A stretch of DNA of 64,000 nt from Pandoraea oxalativorans (GTDB lineage Bacteria; Pseudomonadota; Gammaproteobacteria; Burkholderiales; Burkholderiaceae): contig NZ_CP011519.2 in NCBI RefSeq assembly GCF_000972785.3, positions 1 through 64,000 on the forward strand, read 5' to 3'. Every line of letters begins with the position of its first letter. Position 1 is the stretch's first letter. The notes below the pieces were generated by a model, which was given only the letters and a program-made list of their open reading frames with translations, was not told where the DNA came from and did no database searches. This document shows, piece by piece, positions 17,159 to 25,734 of the stretch. The position numbers and the translations under genes are program-made.

Positions 17159-19863
17159 GCGCGTGCTCCTTGGCTCGTGAGGTTGCGCGCGAGGTTATGC
17201 GTATTGCGTGCCAGCGCGCGTTCCATAAACACCGGCCCCCAGACCTCGGGGTCTTCGGTGCCGAGTTCACGCATGAGCTCGTGCATGAGCGCGACACCCT
17301 TGTCGTTCGAGGACAGCACCGGAATAAACGCCGGCAGGTCGGACAAATCGAACACCGCCCGGATCGACTCGTTGCCGCGCCGGATCAGGAACTTGTAGGC
17401 TTCAGGCGGTGTGTCGCGAATGAAGTCGTACTCGGCAGGCGTGAGCTCAAGCTCGTCGATTAGGTCCGCGCGACTCGCGTTGCCGTTGGGCAGGTACAGC
17501 TTGGTCGCCGTCTGCTTCTTGATCGAGTCGGTTTCGCTGTAAAGAAATTTGGCGTCGGGTGTGACGAAACCGAGAATGCCGTTTTTACGGCGAATCTGCA
17601 TGAGGTAGCTGTCGATCTTCTCGCGCCAATAGGCATGCTTGACAAGGTTCTGCCCTTCCTCGAGCACGATGATGAACGGCTCGCCATTCATCGACTGCTC
17701 GATGCGATGGAACGGGTAGCTCAGCACCACGGGCAGCTCCGGGCGCGCCGTGCCATCCTTGATCAGTTGCCGCATCTCGTAGCAGTAATGCCGACATGTG
17801 CTCAGGTCGATGTTGTCGGTCTCGTTATCGAACACGCCCGCATTCGCGCCCGCCACGCCGTTGGCACCGTGCCACAAGCGCATGTCTTTGGCGAGCTCGC
17901 CCTGGCCAAAGCACCAGGCCACGTTGCGCAGTCGGCGATCTTCCGCGGGCAGTTCGTAATTTTCGGTCACCGCCGACTTGAACCGATCCATGTCATCGGG
18001 AACCAACTTGCCGCCGTAGCAGGTGCGCATCAGCGCGAGCAGCTCGACCAGATAGGCGCGGTTCTCGGGCGTATCGGGCAGCCTGAACGGGTTCCAACCG
18101 GTCGTGCCCTGTACCGAGAGCGTCGTGTGCCGACCGCCCATCATGCACATGAACACCTTCGCCCCTTCCCGGTTGTCGAACCAGAACACGCGCGGCAACG
18201 CCTTGTCGGCCATCGTCACCAACGCGGCCAGCAGTGTGGTTTTGCCCGCGCCGGTGTCAGCCGTGAGGGCAAAATGGCCGGCCACCATCCCTTCTATTTC
18301 GCGATGAAAATTGAAATAGTAGGCCGTGCCGCTCTCGGTCTCGAACGGCATGATGGCCGGCCCCCACAGGTTGCCGTCGATCTTGCCCACCGCAAAGTTG
18401 TGCAACGACGCGAAGCCGGCGAAGTTGCCCGATTTGATCTTGCCGCGCCGGCCCATGAAGTGTTGCGCCTGGCCTGGCAACTGCGCCCAGAAGAACGTTT
18501 CCAGGGCGAACCATTCGCGCACGGGCTTGACACCGAGATTCACGAACGCCTTTTTGAGCAGGCCGACGGCGGCGTCAAGCTCGGCTATCGTTTCGCGTCG
18601 GGTCTTGGCGGCGTCGAGGGCATCGGATAGCTTCACGGTGGCCGGGACATGCACCAGCATGGTCAAATGATGCAGGCCGTTGACCGAGCGGCCGCGCGTG
18701 AGGTCTTGTAGCCCCCGCGTGATCTCGTCCTTGTCTTCCTCGGCCACGCCCTCGCGGTCATTGACCGTCAGGCGCCGGCGCTCCTGACGCATGTCGTGCT
18801 CAGCGCTGATGCGGTCGGTAAAGAAGAACGACTGCGTGATGATGTACTCGACCGGCTGCTGCAGAAATTCGTCGAGCATGCGCGAGGGCGTGCGCGCCGG
18901 CCACTCGGCCATGCTCAACATCGCTGCGGCGCGCGTACCACTGAGGTTCTCGATGGCCATCATGTTGCCGACCACCTTGAAATCGACCCACGAGACGGCC
19001 AACGTGCGATCGAGGGGCAGCTCGGTCACGGGCACGCGCTCGTCTTCGAGATTGATCAGGTAGTGCAGGAAAGCCCCAATCTCGGTGTAGTCCTCACCGA
19101 GATAGTCGAGCACTTCATCGCGTCTGTAGCTATCACGTCGGCCGAGGTCGCCCTCGAACTTGTGCCAGTCGAGCTGGAACCGCTCGATCGCAGCGCGCAC
19201 TTCGGCCGCGCTCACGGTGTCACTTACGGTGTCACTTCCCCACTGCGGCCTGCGCTGAATCCGCAGCTTGCGCGCGCCGTAGGCCGCCAGCGTTTGCACC
19301 ACGAAGTTCGACGCCTCGTGAAGGTCCTTGGCCTGCTCCTCGAACGAGGCCAGATCGTTTTGCGTGAGTTTCTCGCCGGACACCAGTGAGAACAGGCGAT
19401 CGAGTAGGCCAGGCGCGCCGTGGCGAAAGCGGTTGCGAACGATCGAGATATATATCTCGTTCACGTAGAACGCGCGCTGGCGATAGCGCTCGCGCCAGGC
19501 TGCATTGAACTGACGCGCGAACCACGTCCCGCCCTCGCCGGCCGGATACTGGTTCACCTTGCGACGAATCAGGTGCACGTATACGCCGCGGTCGCTGTTG
19601 GCGATCGAGCGCAGAACGGTATTACGCCTGGTCTCGAACTGTTTAATCTGCTCGGTGCTCAGCGATTCGAAGTACAGGCCATCCACTTTGATGACCTGCA
19701 CCAGTCCGTCATCCTTGGTGATGACGGACTCGTCATCGTAGTGCACGGTGTACGGGACCATGTCGCTCAGGGCCATTTCCCTCGCGTCGGCACTGGCCCC
19801 AGGTGGGACCGGCATCGACTGCGACATATCGAATTTGGCTTTGAGCACATCAGCGAGGCGCAT
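17155..19863 (-). CDS. virB4: VirB4/TrwK T4SS ATPase
   Basis: 902 residues, longer than TrwK (823). The N-terminal CagE/TrbE/VirB domain includes VTELPLDRTLAVSWVDFKVV and GLHHLTMLVHVPATVKLSDA. The ATPase has Walker A ALTADTGAGKTTLLAALVTM near residue 545 and a Walker B-like PFIIVLEEGQNLV. The extra length is spread through the N-terminal half and there is no VirB3 fusion, since a separate virB3 precedes it. It energises pilus biogenesis. It overlaps virB3 by 14 bp. Confidence 0.96.
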   Translation of the reverse strand: MRLADVLKAKFDMSQSMPVPPGASADAREMALSDMVPYTVHYDDESVITKDDGLVQVIKVDGLYFESLSTEQIKQFETRRNTVLRSIANSDRGVYVHLIRRKVNQYPAGEGGTWFARQFNAAWRERYRQRAFYVNEIYISIVRNRFRHGAPGLLDRLFSLVSGEKLTQNDLASFEEQAKDLHEASNFVVQTLAAYGARKLRIQRRPQWGSDTVSDTVSAAEVRAAIERFQLDWHKFEGDLGRRDSYRRDEVLDYLGEDYTEIGAFLHYLINLEDERVPVTELPLDRTLAVSWVDFKVVGNMMAIENLSGTRAAAMLSMAEWPARTPSRMLDEFLQQPVEYIITQSFFFTDRISAEHDMRQERRRLTVNDREGVAEEDKDEITRGLQDLTRGRSVNGLHHLTMLVHVPATVKLSDALDAAKTRRETIAELDAAVGLLKKAFVNLGVKPVREWFALETFFWAQLPGQAQHFMGRRGKIKSGNFAGFASLHNFAVGKIDGNLWGPAIMPFETESGTAYYFNFHREIEGMVAGHFALTADTGAGKTTLLAALVTMADKALPRVFWFDNREGAKVFMCMMGGRHTTLSVQGTTGWNPFRLPDTPENRAYLVELLALMRTCYGGKLVPDDMDRFKSAVTENYELPAEDRRLRNVAWCFGQGELAKDMRLWHGANGVAGANAGVFDNETDNIDLSTCRHYCYEMRQLIKDGTARPELPVVLSYPFHRIEQSMNGEPFIIVLEEGQNLVKHAYWREKIDSYLMQIRRKNGILGFVTPDAKFLYSETDSIKKQTATKLYLPNGNASRADLIDELELTPAEYDFIRDTPPEAYKFLIRRGNESIRAVFDLSDLPAFIPVLSSNDKGVALMHELMRELGTEDPEVWGPVFMERALARNTHNLARNLTSQGARA

Positions 19864-20149
19864 AGCGGCGGCACCCCCAAAGCCGTTGATTCGGGCATGC
19901 TTTCAGATGGGTGGCGGCCGACAGGATGTCAAACAGGTACACGTCTTTCAGACAGACCAGATAGCTGATCAGAAGCAAGACGGGAATCAAGGCGGCCGCC
20001 CACAGCGAGCGCGTGATTAACGCGGCCATGCCGGGGAAATAGAAACTCATCGCCAGACTGGCCAGCGTGAGGCCACCGACCATCGTTGGGCGGGTCATCG
20101 CCGCCACGAGCGGCTCCCCTTCGTCGAGAACCGGGGCGTCCTGGCTCAT
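19850..20149 (-). CDS. virB3: VirB3/TrwM inner-membrane protein
   Basis: 99 residues. The family signature EPLVAAMTRPTMVGGLTLAS is followed by two hydrophobic segments (LAMSFYFPGMAALI and LWAAALIPVLLLISYLVCLK), and the C-terminus has DVYLFDILSAATHLKACPN. It works with VirB4 and VirB6. The start overlaps the virB2 stop by 4 bp. Confidence 0.93.
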   Translation of the reverse strand: MSQDAPVLDEGEPLVAAMTRPTMVGGLTLASLAMSFYFPGMAALITRSLWAAALIPVLLLISYLVCLKDVYLFDILSAATHLKACPNQRLWGCRRYAPR

Positions 20150-20511
20150 ACCGAGCCCCCGGCCCGACTTTTGAGGTCGGAGACGATGTTAGGCGCGAAG
20201 AACACGAGCCCGATGCCCAGCCCCCAGCCGCCAAGTGCCATCATGTCGATGCGGCCCGTTTTCCAGCGGTAGCCCTGGATCGCGAGCGTGATGATGCCGA
20301 TGTAATAGCCCCACTCGTAGATAAGCAGTTGCGTAATCGACTTCAGGAATTGTGTGATGCCGTCGAATGCGCCACCACCAGCGCTTTGGGCATTGGCAAA
20401 CTGGGGAAGAAAGACAAGCGCGAACATGAGGACGTGAGCTGTACAATTCAGCACCCTATCCATCTTGTCGGTAGCGGGCGTATTCCCACCTTCGAGACCC
20501 TTCGCAGTCAT
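20146..20511 (-). CDS. virB2: VirB2/TrwL pilin
   Basis: 121 residues from the ATG at 20511, which has a good ribosome-binding site (GAGGT five bases upstream). A long leader leads to a cleavage region LFALVFLPQFANAQS-like (observed MFALVFLPQFANAQSAGGG). The mature pilin has two hydrophobic helices: FLKSITQLLIYEWGYYIGII and MMALGGWGLGIGLVFFAPNI, with the basic loop QGYRWKTGR between them. It is the first gene of the leftward T4SS operon and faces the HTH-receiver gene across a 170-bp AT-rich intergenic region. Confidence 0.9.
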   Translation of the reverse strand: MTAKGLEGGNTPATDKMDRVLNCTAHVLMFALVFLPQFANAQSAGGGAFDGITQFLKSITQLLIYEWGYYIGIITLAIQGYRWKTGRIDMMALGGWGLGIGLVFFAPNIVSDLKSRAGGSV

Positions 20512-20616
20512 ATTTACCTCGCCTATTAGTGGGGCAAGACTTAAACATTGCGCACGAAACAATCTTAGGCGAGATAAATTGCACTTCAAGTCATAAATGT
20601 TAAGTTATTACATTTA

Positions 20617-20637
20617 ATATTGCTTTGAAAGCAATAT
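20617..20637. promoter_or_regulatory. Perfect palindromic operator candidate between virB2 and the HTH-receiver gene
   Basis: The arms ATATTGCTTT (20617-20626) and AAAGCAATAT (20628-20637) are exact inverted repeats around one G. A second, weaker dyad AAATGT/ACATTT flanks 20601-20609 next to it. The site lies in the 170-bp divergent intergenic region, 45 bp before the regulator start and about 105 bp before virB2. It is the natural candidate for binding by the regulator encoded at 20682. Confidence 0.65.
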
Positions 20638-20681
20638 ACTGATAGTTTCCGGCCATCTGATGCCCTAACCGCTACGCGATC

Positions 20682-21524
20682 ATGGAAACCGACGACGCAC
20701 AAATTAGCGCCCGAGTGAAGGAAATGATGGATGCCCGGGGCGTGGGAAAGCGTGGTCAAGCGAAGGAGCTGGCGCGGATCTTGGGAATCAGCTATTCAGC
20801 GGCGACTCGCAAAATCAAGGGGCAGATGCCGTGGAAGCTGGAGCAGATTAAAGAGGTTGCCGAACACTTCCAGGAACCGGTCGCACGATTACTGGGGTCG
20901 GCGCACGCGAAGGAATCCATGGCGGCCAACGGAATCCGCCAGGACGCCACCTTGGTCATCGCAGATCGGAAGTTCTCGTGCGCTGCTTGGGTTGGAAGCA
21001 GCGTGGCCGGCCAGCCCAGCACCAGCTACGTGGGTGTCAAGGAGGGCGCCAAATGGCTTGTTTATCCCACCAGCGATGCTCCGCCCGTGCCTGCTTTTCA
21101 TGTTGAGCGCATCGAACTCGATGGCCGGTCGGGAGAACTGGAGCGGCCGACTATCGCGGTCGTTGATGACGCATCGGATATTGTCGAATCACTATGTGAA
21201 TATTTCAACGACAAGGGACTGAATGCCCGCCCCTACAGCAGCCTTCGCGACTTCGAGGAAGCCCTCAATGATATGCAGTTCGACGGCGTTGTCATCGATT
21301 GGCTATTTGACACAGAGACGGCGGCCACCGCCATTTTGAAAATTCGGACATCGGAAAACCCAGATGCGCCGATTTTCCTGCTTACGGGGCAACTCGTCAC
21401 CGGGAAGGCCGATGAACACGACATTACTACCGTGATCCAGCAGTACGACGTGACGTGTCTGGAAAAGCCCGTACGCCCCTCCATTCTGCTGGCAGAGCTC
21501 GCAAAGCGGCTCGGTCTACGCTGA
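20682..21524 (+). CDS. HTH (BetR-like)-receiver response regulator
   Basis: 280 residues. The N-terminal 75 residues form a helix-turn-helix (VKEMMDARGVGKRGQAKELA, then ILGISYSAATRKIKGQMPW) like that of BetR-type regulators. A linker beta-rich part follows (90-150). The C-terminal receiver (157-280) keeps its active site: D162-D163, phospho-acceptor D206 (GVVIDWLF), T235 (FLLTGQ) and K262 (LEKPVRP). This order, DNA-binding domain first and receiver last, is the reverse of classic response regulators. The gene is divergent from the virB operon and convergent with the reductase-kinase operon, overlapping it by 9 bp. It likely receives phosphate from the hybrid kinase at 22291 and acts on the palindrome at 20617; both are inference. 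Confidence 0.88.
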   Translation: METDDAQISARVKEMMDARGVGKRGQAKELARILGISYSAATRKIKGQMPWKLEQIKEVAEHFQEPVARLLGSAHAKESMAANGIRQDATLVIADRKFSCAAWVGSSVAGQPSTSYVGVKEGAKWLVYPTSDAPPVPAFHVERIELDGRSGELERPTIAVVDDASDIVESLCEYFNDKGLNARPYSSLRDFEEALNDMQFDGVVIDWLFDTETAATAILKIRTSENPDAPIFLLTGQLVTGKADEHDITTVIQQYDVTCLEKPVRPSILLAELAKRLGLR

Positions 21525-22298
21525 GTCGTCCCCGCGGGCACGATGTTGATACAAAACATCCTGTTCGACGCGAACCAGATTCTGCCCACCATCGATCACA
21601 AAATCGAAACCGTTGTATGCCGGACTGGTGAGCAAAGCAATGGCTTCTGCCACATCCTCGGGCGTCGCGATCCGTCCTAGCGGCGTTGCATGTTTGCTGG
21701 CGTAGGCAAAATCTTCGGGCGTCTGGTCATCGCTCGGCAGCATCAACCCCGGAAACACCGCGTTCACACGCAGCACTGGGTGGGTTGATATTGCAAGCAT
21801 GGCGGTCATGTTGCCAATGCCAACTTTGCCAACAGTGTAAGAGAAGTGGTCCCGGTGGAAATTCCCTTTGACCTTCTGGTCAACCACGTTGATGACAACC
21901 CCTGTGGCACCCTGCGCCTGCGCTTTCCGATAGAACGCCTGCGTCAACAGAATCGGCGCGCGATAATTAACAGCGAGAGACGCGTCCAGACTGTCCGTTG
22001 AGAATTCTGGAAAGTGGTCTTGGCCAAAAACCGATGCGTTGTTGATCAAGAGATCGAGCTTGCCAAAAGCTCCATACGTCTTATCAATCACGTGCGTGAT
22101 CTCCTCCGCATAGGTTAAGTCGGCATGTACGGCAATCGCTCGTTGACCCGCTTGCCGAACAGCCTCGACAACCATCTCGGCGTCCGCAGCGGATTGCCCA
22201 TAGTGGACGACGACATCGAATCCCTTTTTCCCGAAGTACTCGGCAAATACTCTGCCGCTACGCTTGGCGGCTCCCGTCACTAGGACTACCTTACTCAT
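21516..22298 (-). CDS. PTR1/FolM-type pteridine reductase (PruA-like SDR)
   Basis: 260-residue short-chain dehydrogenase. The cofactor motif TGAAKRSG (residues 8-15) fits TGxxxRxG, the signature separating pteridine reductases from ordinary SDRs (TGxxxGxG). LINNASV (84-90), D140 (VVDQKV) and the Y154-x3-K158 pair (SYTVGK) match the catalytic Asp-Tyr-Lys set of PTR1; VFPGLMLPS follows. It should reduce dihydropterins, such as dihydromonapterin, with NADPH in the cytoplasm. Agrobacterium PruA, a similar enzyme, makes the pterin that controls signalling through PruR. The gene overlaps the kinase stop by 8 bp, so it belongs to that operon. Confidence 0.88.
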   Translation of the reverse strand: MSKVVLVTGAAKRSGRVFAEYFGKKGFDVVVHYGQSAADAEMVVEAVRQAGQRAIAVHADLTYAEEITHVIDKTYGAFGKLDLLINNASVFGQDHFPEFSTDSLDASLAVNYRAPILLTQAFYRKAQAQGATGVVINVVDQKVKGNFHRDHFSYTVGKVGIGNMTAMLAISTHPVLRVNAVFPGLMLPSDDQTPEDFAYASKHATPLGRIATPEDVAEAIALLTSPAYNGFDFVIDGGQNLVRVEQDVLYQHRARGDDSA

Positions 22299-24060
22299 CT
22301 CGATTCGCCTTCATTAAAAGTTCGCTCAACGTCTCCCGCAATGCCCCCAACCGGATCGGCTTGAGCAAATACACGTCGAACAGTTGTCTCGTCTCAGGCG
22401 CGATAAGATCAGCCGCATGAGCGCTCACGGCGATTATCGGCACGTGCTGATTCGGGCCAACTCGCCCTCGAAGCTCTTGCGCTAACGTCCCGCCATCCTT
22501 GATCGGCATTTCAATGTCAAGCAGGATGGCGTCATAGCTCTGCCAATTCAGCAGCCGCATCGCAGAATCCGCATCGATCGCAATGTCGTGCCTGACGCTC
22601 AGCCTATCTAGGAGGGCATCGAACGCTTCGCGCGCGGCACCATTATCTTCTACCACCAACACATACGGTGTTCCCGACCATTGTGGGGCCTGCGGTTCGC
22701 TCGCCACCGCCTGACAGACTTCGACAGGAATGGATACGCAAAGTCTTGTCCCCTGCCCCATCTGGCTCTCTACCGTTATATCCCCACCGAGCAAGGTCAC
22801 CAAGCCTTTGGCGATGGTGAGCCCCATGCCCATCCCCCTGTGGTGACGCGTACTCGATTGGTCCGCCTGCATGAATGGCTCGAACACCGTCGTCAGCTTG
22901 TCGTTTGGAATACCCTCTCCGGTATCCTCGACCCGGAAAACCAGCACGTCGTGCCCGTCTTCAACTCTGCGGCAATCCACGTGGACTGCTATTCCCCCTT
23001 GCTTCGTGTACTTGATTGCATTCGTGAGCAGATTCGATAGTATCTGCGCAATGCGCTGCGGATCGGACACGTACCAGCTATCCTTGCGCCCCCCAGAAAA
23101 AGTTAGCGAAAGACCTTTTCGCTCAGCAAACGGAAGCGCGTCGTTGATTGCCAGCTCGACCACCTCATTGAGCGCAAAGGGCTCGCTGCGAAGCTCCAAT
23201 TTACCCGCCTCGAGCTTCACATAATCGGTCAAGTCCTTCATCTGCGTTTCGAGCTGACGCGACGCACTCTCCATCCGCTTGATAAGCTTGCCGTGACGAG
23301 GCGCCATTTCGTCTTCAGCAAGCACATCGACGGCCGCAGTGATGGATTGAAGAGGGGTGCGCAACTCGTGGCTAACGACTGCGAGGAACGCATCTTTGGC
23401 CTTGACGGCCTGCCGTTCGGCAACCAACGCTGCACGCTGGCGCCGAAACGCCATCATCAGCACCGCAACTGTGACGGCAAACAACAACAGCAACGCCACG
23501 CCGTTGAGAAAAATTATGCTCCGTTTCGCATAAAAATCGGAAAATTCGCGTTCACGATCCTGCATTTCAAGCGCGCGCGTCCCATTAGCGATGGCGGTTG
23601 CCGATTTCCAACCATCTTGCACGTCGTCAATAAGCCGTTGCGCTGCCATCGGCGACTGTTTCAGCTCGAGCATGTCCCCGTCAATGCGCCCCATCACCTC
23701 CTTTAACGTAGCGATAGATTCGCCATAGGCAGGAATTTTTTGGAAAAAATGCGTCAGTTCTGACGGATAGGCGAGCACCCTAAATTTAGATTGCAGGATG
23801 TCGTAGCGCAGCCGTAGTTCGCTTTCGTCCGTATCTCTTCGAGTCGCGTACAAAATCGCTTGGTTCTGAAACTGCAAGTAGGCAATCTGATATTGCGCCG
23901 CTGTCCAGTAGTACCCTTCCTGAGGTCCCGTCACCGAGGAGATTTGGTCAGGCGACAGCAGCAGCACGCGCAAGTAGTGAATCATTGTGGCGGAAAAAAT
24001 AAGCATCACTGCAATTAGCCCGGCCACGACGGTATTGGGAAAATTCCAGCGACGTCTCAT
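22291..24060 (-). CDS. Hybrid sensor histidine kinase
   Basis: 589 residues. There is a transmembrane helix at about 10-30, a periplasmic helical sensor region 31-181, and a second helix at 182-204. HisKA has H231 (VVSHELRTPLQS), and HATPase_c has the N box NLLTNAIKYT (343-352), DTGEGIP (379-385) and the GMGMGLTIAKGLV lid. The C-terminal receiver (466-585) has E471/D472, phospho-acceptor D515 (ILLDIEMP) and K567. The periplasmic region lacks a recognisable ligand domain, which fits sensing through a partner such as the SUOX-fold protein encoded directly upstream (ATGA overlap). It probably signals to the HTH-receiver protein at 20682. Confidence 0.92.
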   Translation of the reverse strand: MRRRWNFPNTVVAGLIAVMLIFSATMIHYLRVLLLSPDQISSVTGPQEGYYWTAAQYQIAYLQFQNQAILYATRRDTDESELRLRYDILQSKFRVLAYPSELTHFFQKIPAYGESIATLKEVMGRIDGDMLELKQSPMAAQRLIDDVQDGWKSATAIANGTRALEMQDREREFSDFYAKRSIIFLNGVALLLLFAVTVAVLMMAFRRQRAALVAERQAVKAKDAFLAVVSHELRTPLQSITAAVDVLAEDEMAPRHGKLIKRMESASRQLETQMKDLTDYVKLEAGKLELRSEPFALNEVVELAINDALPFAERKGLSLTFSGGRKDSWYVSDPQRIAQILSNLLTNAIKYTKQGGIAVHVDCRRVEDGHDVLVFRVEDTGEGIPNDKLTTVFEPFMQADQSSTRHHRGMGMGLTIAKGLVTLLGGDITVESQMGQGTRLCVSIPVEVCQAVASEPQAPQWSGTPYVLVVEDNGAAREAFDALLDRLSVRHDIAIDADSAMRLLNWQSYDAILLDIEMPIKDGGTLAQELRGRVGPNQHVPIIAVSAHAADLIAPETRQLFDVYLLKPIRLGALRETLSELLMKANRDE

Positions 24061-24551
24061 TTCACAATCAGCTCTTTGATCTGCCAGATGAACTTCGCTT
24101 CGGCGACAGGCGTCAGCAATTCCTTGGGGTATTGGTCGCGCGGGTAGATCAGGAAAAGCGGCCCGAAATCGCTGACCTGTAATCTCTTCCCGTTCATGGT
24201 CATGGCAAGGATGGCGCCGTAACGCGTCGCCTCTTCAATGGAGATTGTGTACGAATAGTCGTCCAAGGTTAGGACTTCCACTTGTGAACCGCCTGCCCCA
24301 ACCTTCGATAACACGTCAGATAAACGTGGCCCCACAAAAGCGGTCGCCGGCGTCCAGCTGGTGGAAGTGTGTATGGTGTGCTGCGGCAACGCCCGGAAGT
24401 CGCTTTCCGAAAAAACGTAGCGCTTTGTACGACTGTCGGTGTACTTCGTGATCGAACCCGTGACCGTCAGTAGCGCCCCTGCCGGCTGCGCCAACGCGTA
24501 AGTGCACAGGAACAAACACAGCAGACCAGCAGCGAATTTAATGCGTAGCAT
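24057..24551 (-). CDS. Periplasmic SUOX-fold pterin-binding protein (PruR-like)
   Basis: 164 residues with a signal peptide (GLLCLFLCTYALAQ). The mature part matches the sulfite-oxidase-like molybdopterin fold: LLTVTGSITKY, FSESDFRALPQHTIHTSTSW, FVGPRLSDVLSKVGA, YSYTISIEEAT, GAILAMTMNGKRL and DFGPLFLIYP, ending FIWQIKELIV. The mature protein has no cysteine, so the usual Mo ligand is absent. PruR proteins, which bind reduced pterins in the periplasm and control an adjacent signalling protein, have this make-up. It is the first gene of an operon with the hybrid kinase and the pteridine reductase. A generic SUOX-like domain of other function remains possible. Confidence 0.82.
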   Translation of the reverse strand: MLRIKFAAGLLCLFLCTYALAQPAGALLTVTGSITKYTDSRTKRYVFSESDFRALPQHTIHTSTSWTPATAFVGPRLSDVLSKVGAGGSQVEVLTLDDYSYTISIEEATRYGAILAMTMNGKRLQVSDFGPLFLIYPRDQYPKELLTPVAEAKFIWQIKELIVK

Positions 24552-24727
24552 CGTTTCCTCGCGCGAAGGACTCGCAGCATGTACTGCGACTGATGTTCAA
24601 CACGTTGCGATCGTCAGCAGTTATCACTAATTATCATTGGTAGGTGCCTGAGCACGCAGAATGCCATGCGAACCATCGAATGCGATGCCATCTTGTCCGT
24701 TCTCGACATGGCACTTCAGCACGACAT
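24552..24727. other. Promoter region of the pterin-signalling operon
   Basis: Between the resolvase 3' end and the PruR-like start. It holds an AT-rich stretch TTATCACTAATTATCATTGG (24620-24639) that could include promoter elements for the leftward operon. No gene is seen. Confidence 0.4.
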
Positions 24728-25399
24728 TTACGCGCCGCTCACCGGCGCAGCACCCGGTTCCAGCGCCGTCGGTTTCGTGCTGCTCTGGCCGTACCGGATC
24801 GCACGGCTAATCGTGCTTCGGCTGCAACCGATGGTCCGTTGTACGACAGACCACGAACTGCCGCTGGCCAGCAAGCGATTGATGGCGCCGTACCGCGTGT
24901 AATCCACCTGACGGCCAAGATACTTGCCGGCCAACTTGGCCTTGGCAATGCCTTGCGCTTGCCGTTCGCGGCGTTGCTCGTAATCCCGGCGGGCAATGGC
25001 AGCGAGCATATCCATGAGCATGTCGTTGATGACGCCGAACATGCGCGCATCAAATTCGGACTGGCGAGGTGCCAGATGTTGCCATGTGGTCGGCACATTG
25101 ACCGCTACCACGCGTACCTCGCGCTTGCGGATAAGGCCTTTTAACTTTTCCCACTCTTTAGCAGCAAGACGCGAGAGGCGATCTACGTCTTCCACCAGCA
25201 GCACGTCACGCGGGCGGCAGTCTGCCAGCAACCGGAAGAGCTCGGGTCGATCCAAGCGAGCGCCCGATTCATTCTCGGCGTAGTAGCCACAGATCACCAC
25301 GCCGCGCTCATGCGCAAAAGTGTCCAGCGTATGTTGGGCTCGGCGGGCATCCTGCTCGTTGGTGGAAGCGCGTAGGTAAGCACGAACGAAGGTGGTCAT
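24728..25399 (-). CDS. Serine recombinase (resolvase/invertase family)
   Basis: 223 residues from the ATG at 25399 (MTTFVRAYLRASTNEQDARR). The catalytic serine is in YLRASTNEQ, and the resolvase domain continues with GYYAENESGARLDRPELFRL, DVLLVEDVDRLSRLAAKEWE and RRDYEQRRERQAQGIAKAKL. A C-terminal Hin-type helix-turn-helix covers SSWSVVQRTIGCSRSTISRA. It may resolve plasmid multimers, or may be left from a transposon. Imperfect dyads upstream (25413-25520) are candidate crossover sites. Confidence 0.9.
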   Translation of the reverse strand: MTTFVRAYLRASTNEQDARRAQHTLDTFAHERGVVICGYYAENESGARLDRPELFRLLADCRPRDVLLVEDVDRLSRLAAKEWEKLKGLIRKREVRVVAVNVPTTWQHLAPRQSEFDARMFGVINDMLMDMLAAIARRDYEQRRERQAQGIAKAKLAGKYLGRQVDYTRYGAINRLLASGSSWSVVQRTIGCSRSTISRAIRYGQSSTKPTALEPGAAPVSGA

Positions 25400-25697
25400 G
25401 GTCCTGTTAGGGTCAAATTGGCGAACTGGTCTCATTAGACTTTACGCGATCACTCAAACAGTACCAAAGTTTGGCAGTTCGTTAAAGGCATACCTAAAAT
25501 GAACTACTTAATAGTTTTGGGTACCACGCCGGAAGCCCTGGTTTTCCCGGGTCACCTGATGCGATGTCGCCTTCGACGAAATTTTCAGCGGTGAAGAGGT
25601 AGTCAGAAAGCCCATCGTGCAAGCATTTACCGGGCATTGCTCGGTTTGGCCGTCATACGAGCGTTCGACGGTCTCGCGCAAGGAAATTACTTTGTAT
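25400..25697. promoter_or_regulatory. Candidate resolution (res-like) region and TA promoter
   Basis: About 300 bp without a gene. It contains an imperfect long dyad: GTACCAAAG near 25461 pairs with CTTTTGGGTAC-like sequence near 25515, and AGTTCGTTAAAGG pairs with ACCTAAAATGAACT. TTGGCGAACTGG near 25418 partly repeats the core. Such sites next to a serine resolvase gene often are crossover sites; this is inference. The right part carries the promoter of the toxin-antitoxin operon. Confidence 0.4.
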
Positions 25698-25712
25698 ATA
25701 CTACGTTAGTAT
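25698..25712. promoter_or_regulatory. Palindromic operator of the parDE-like operon
   Basis: ATACTA (25698-25703) and TAGTAT (25707-25712) are exact inverted repeats, 23 bp before the antitoxin start and overlapping a TATA-rich promoter-like stretch. Antitoxins of this class autorepress at such sites. Confidence 0.6.
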
Positions 25713-25734
25713 CTATTGCGTGAAGGAGGGGGCG

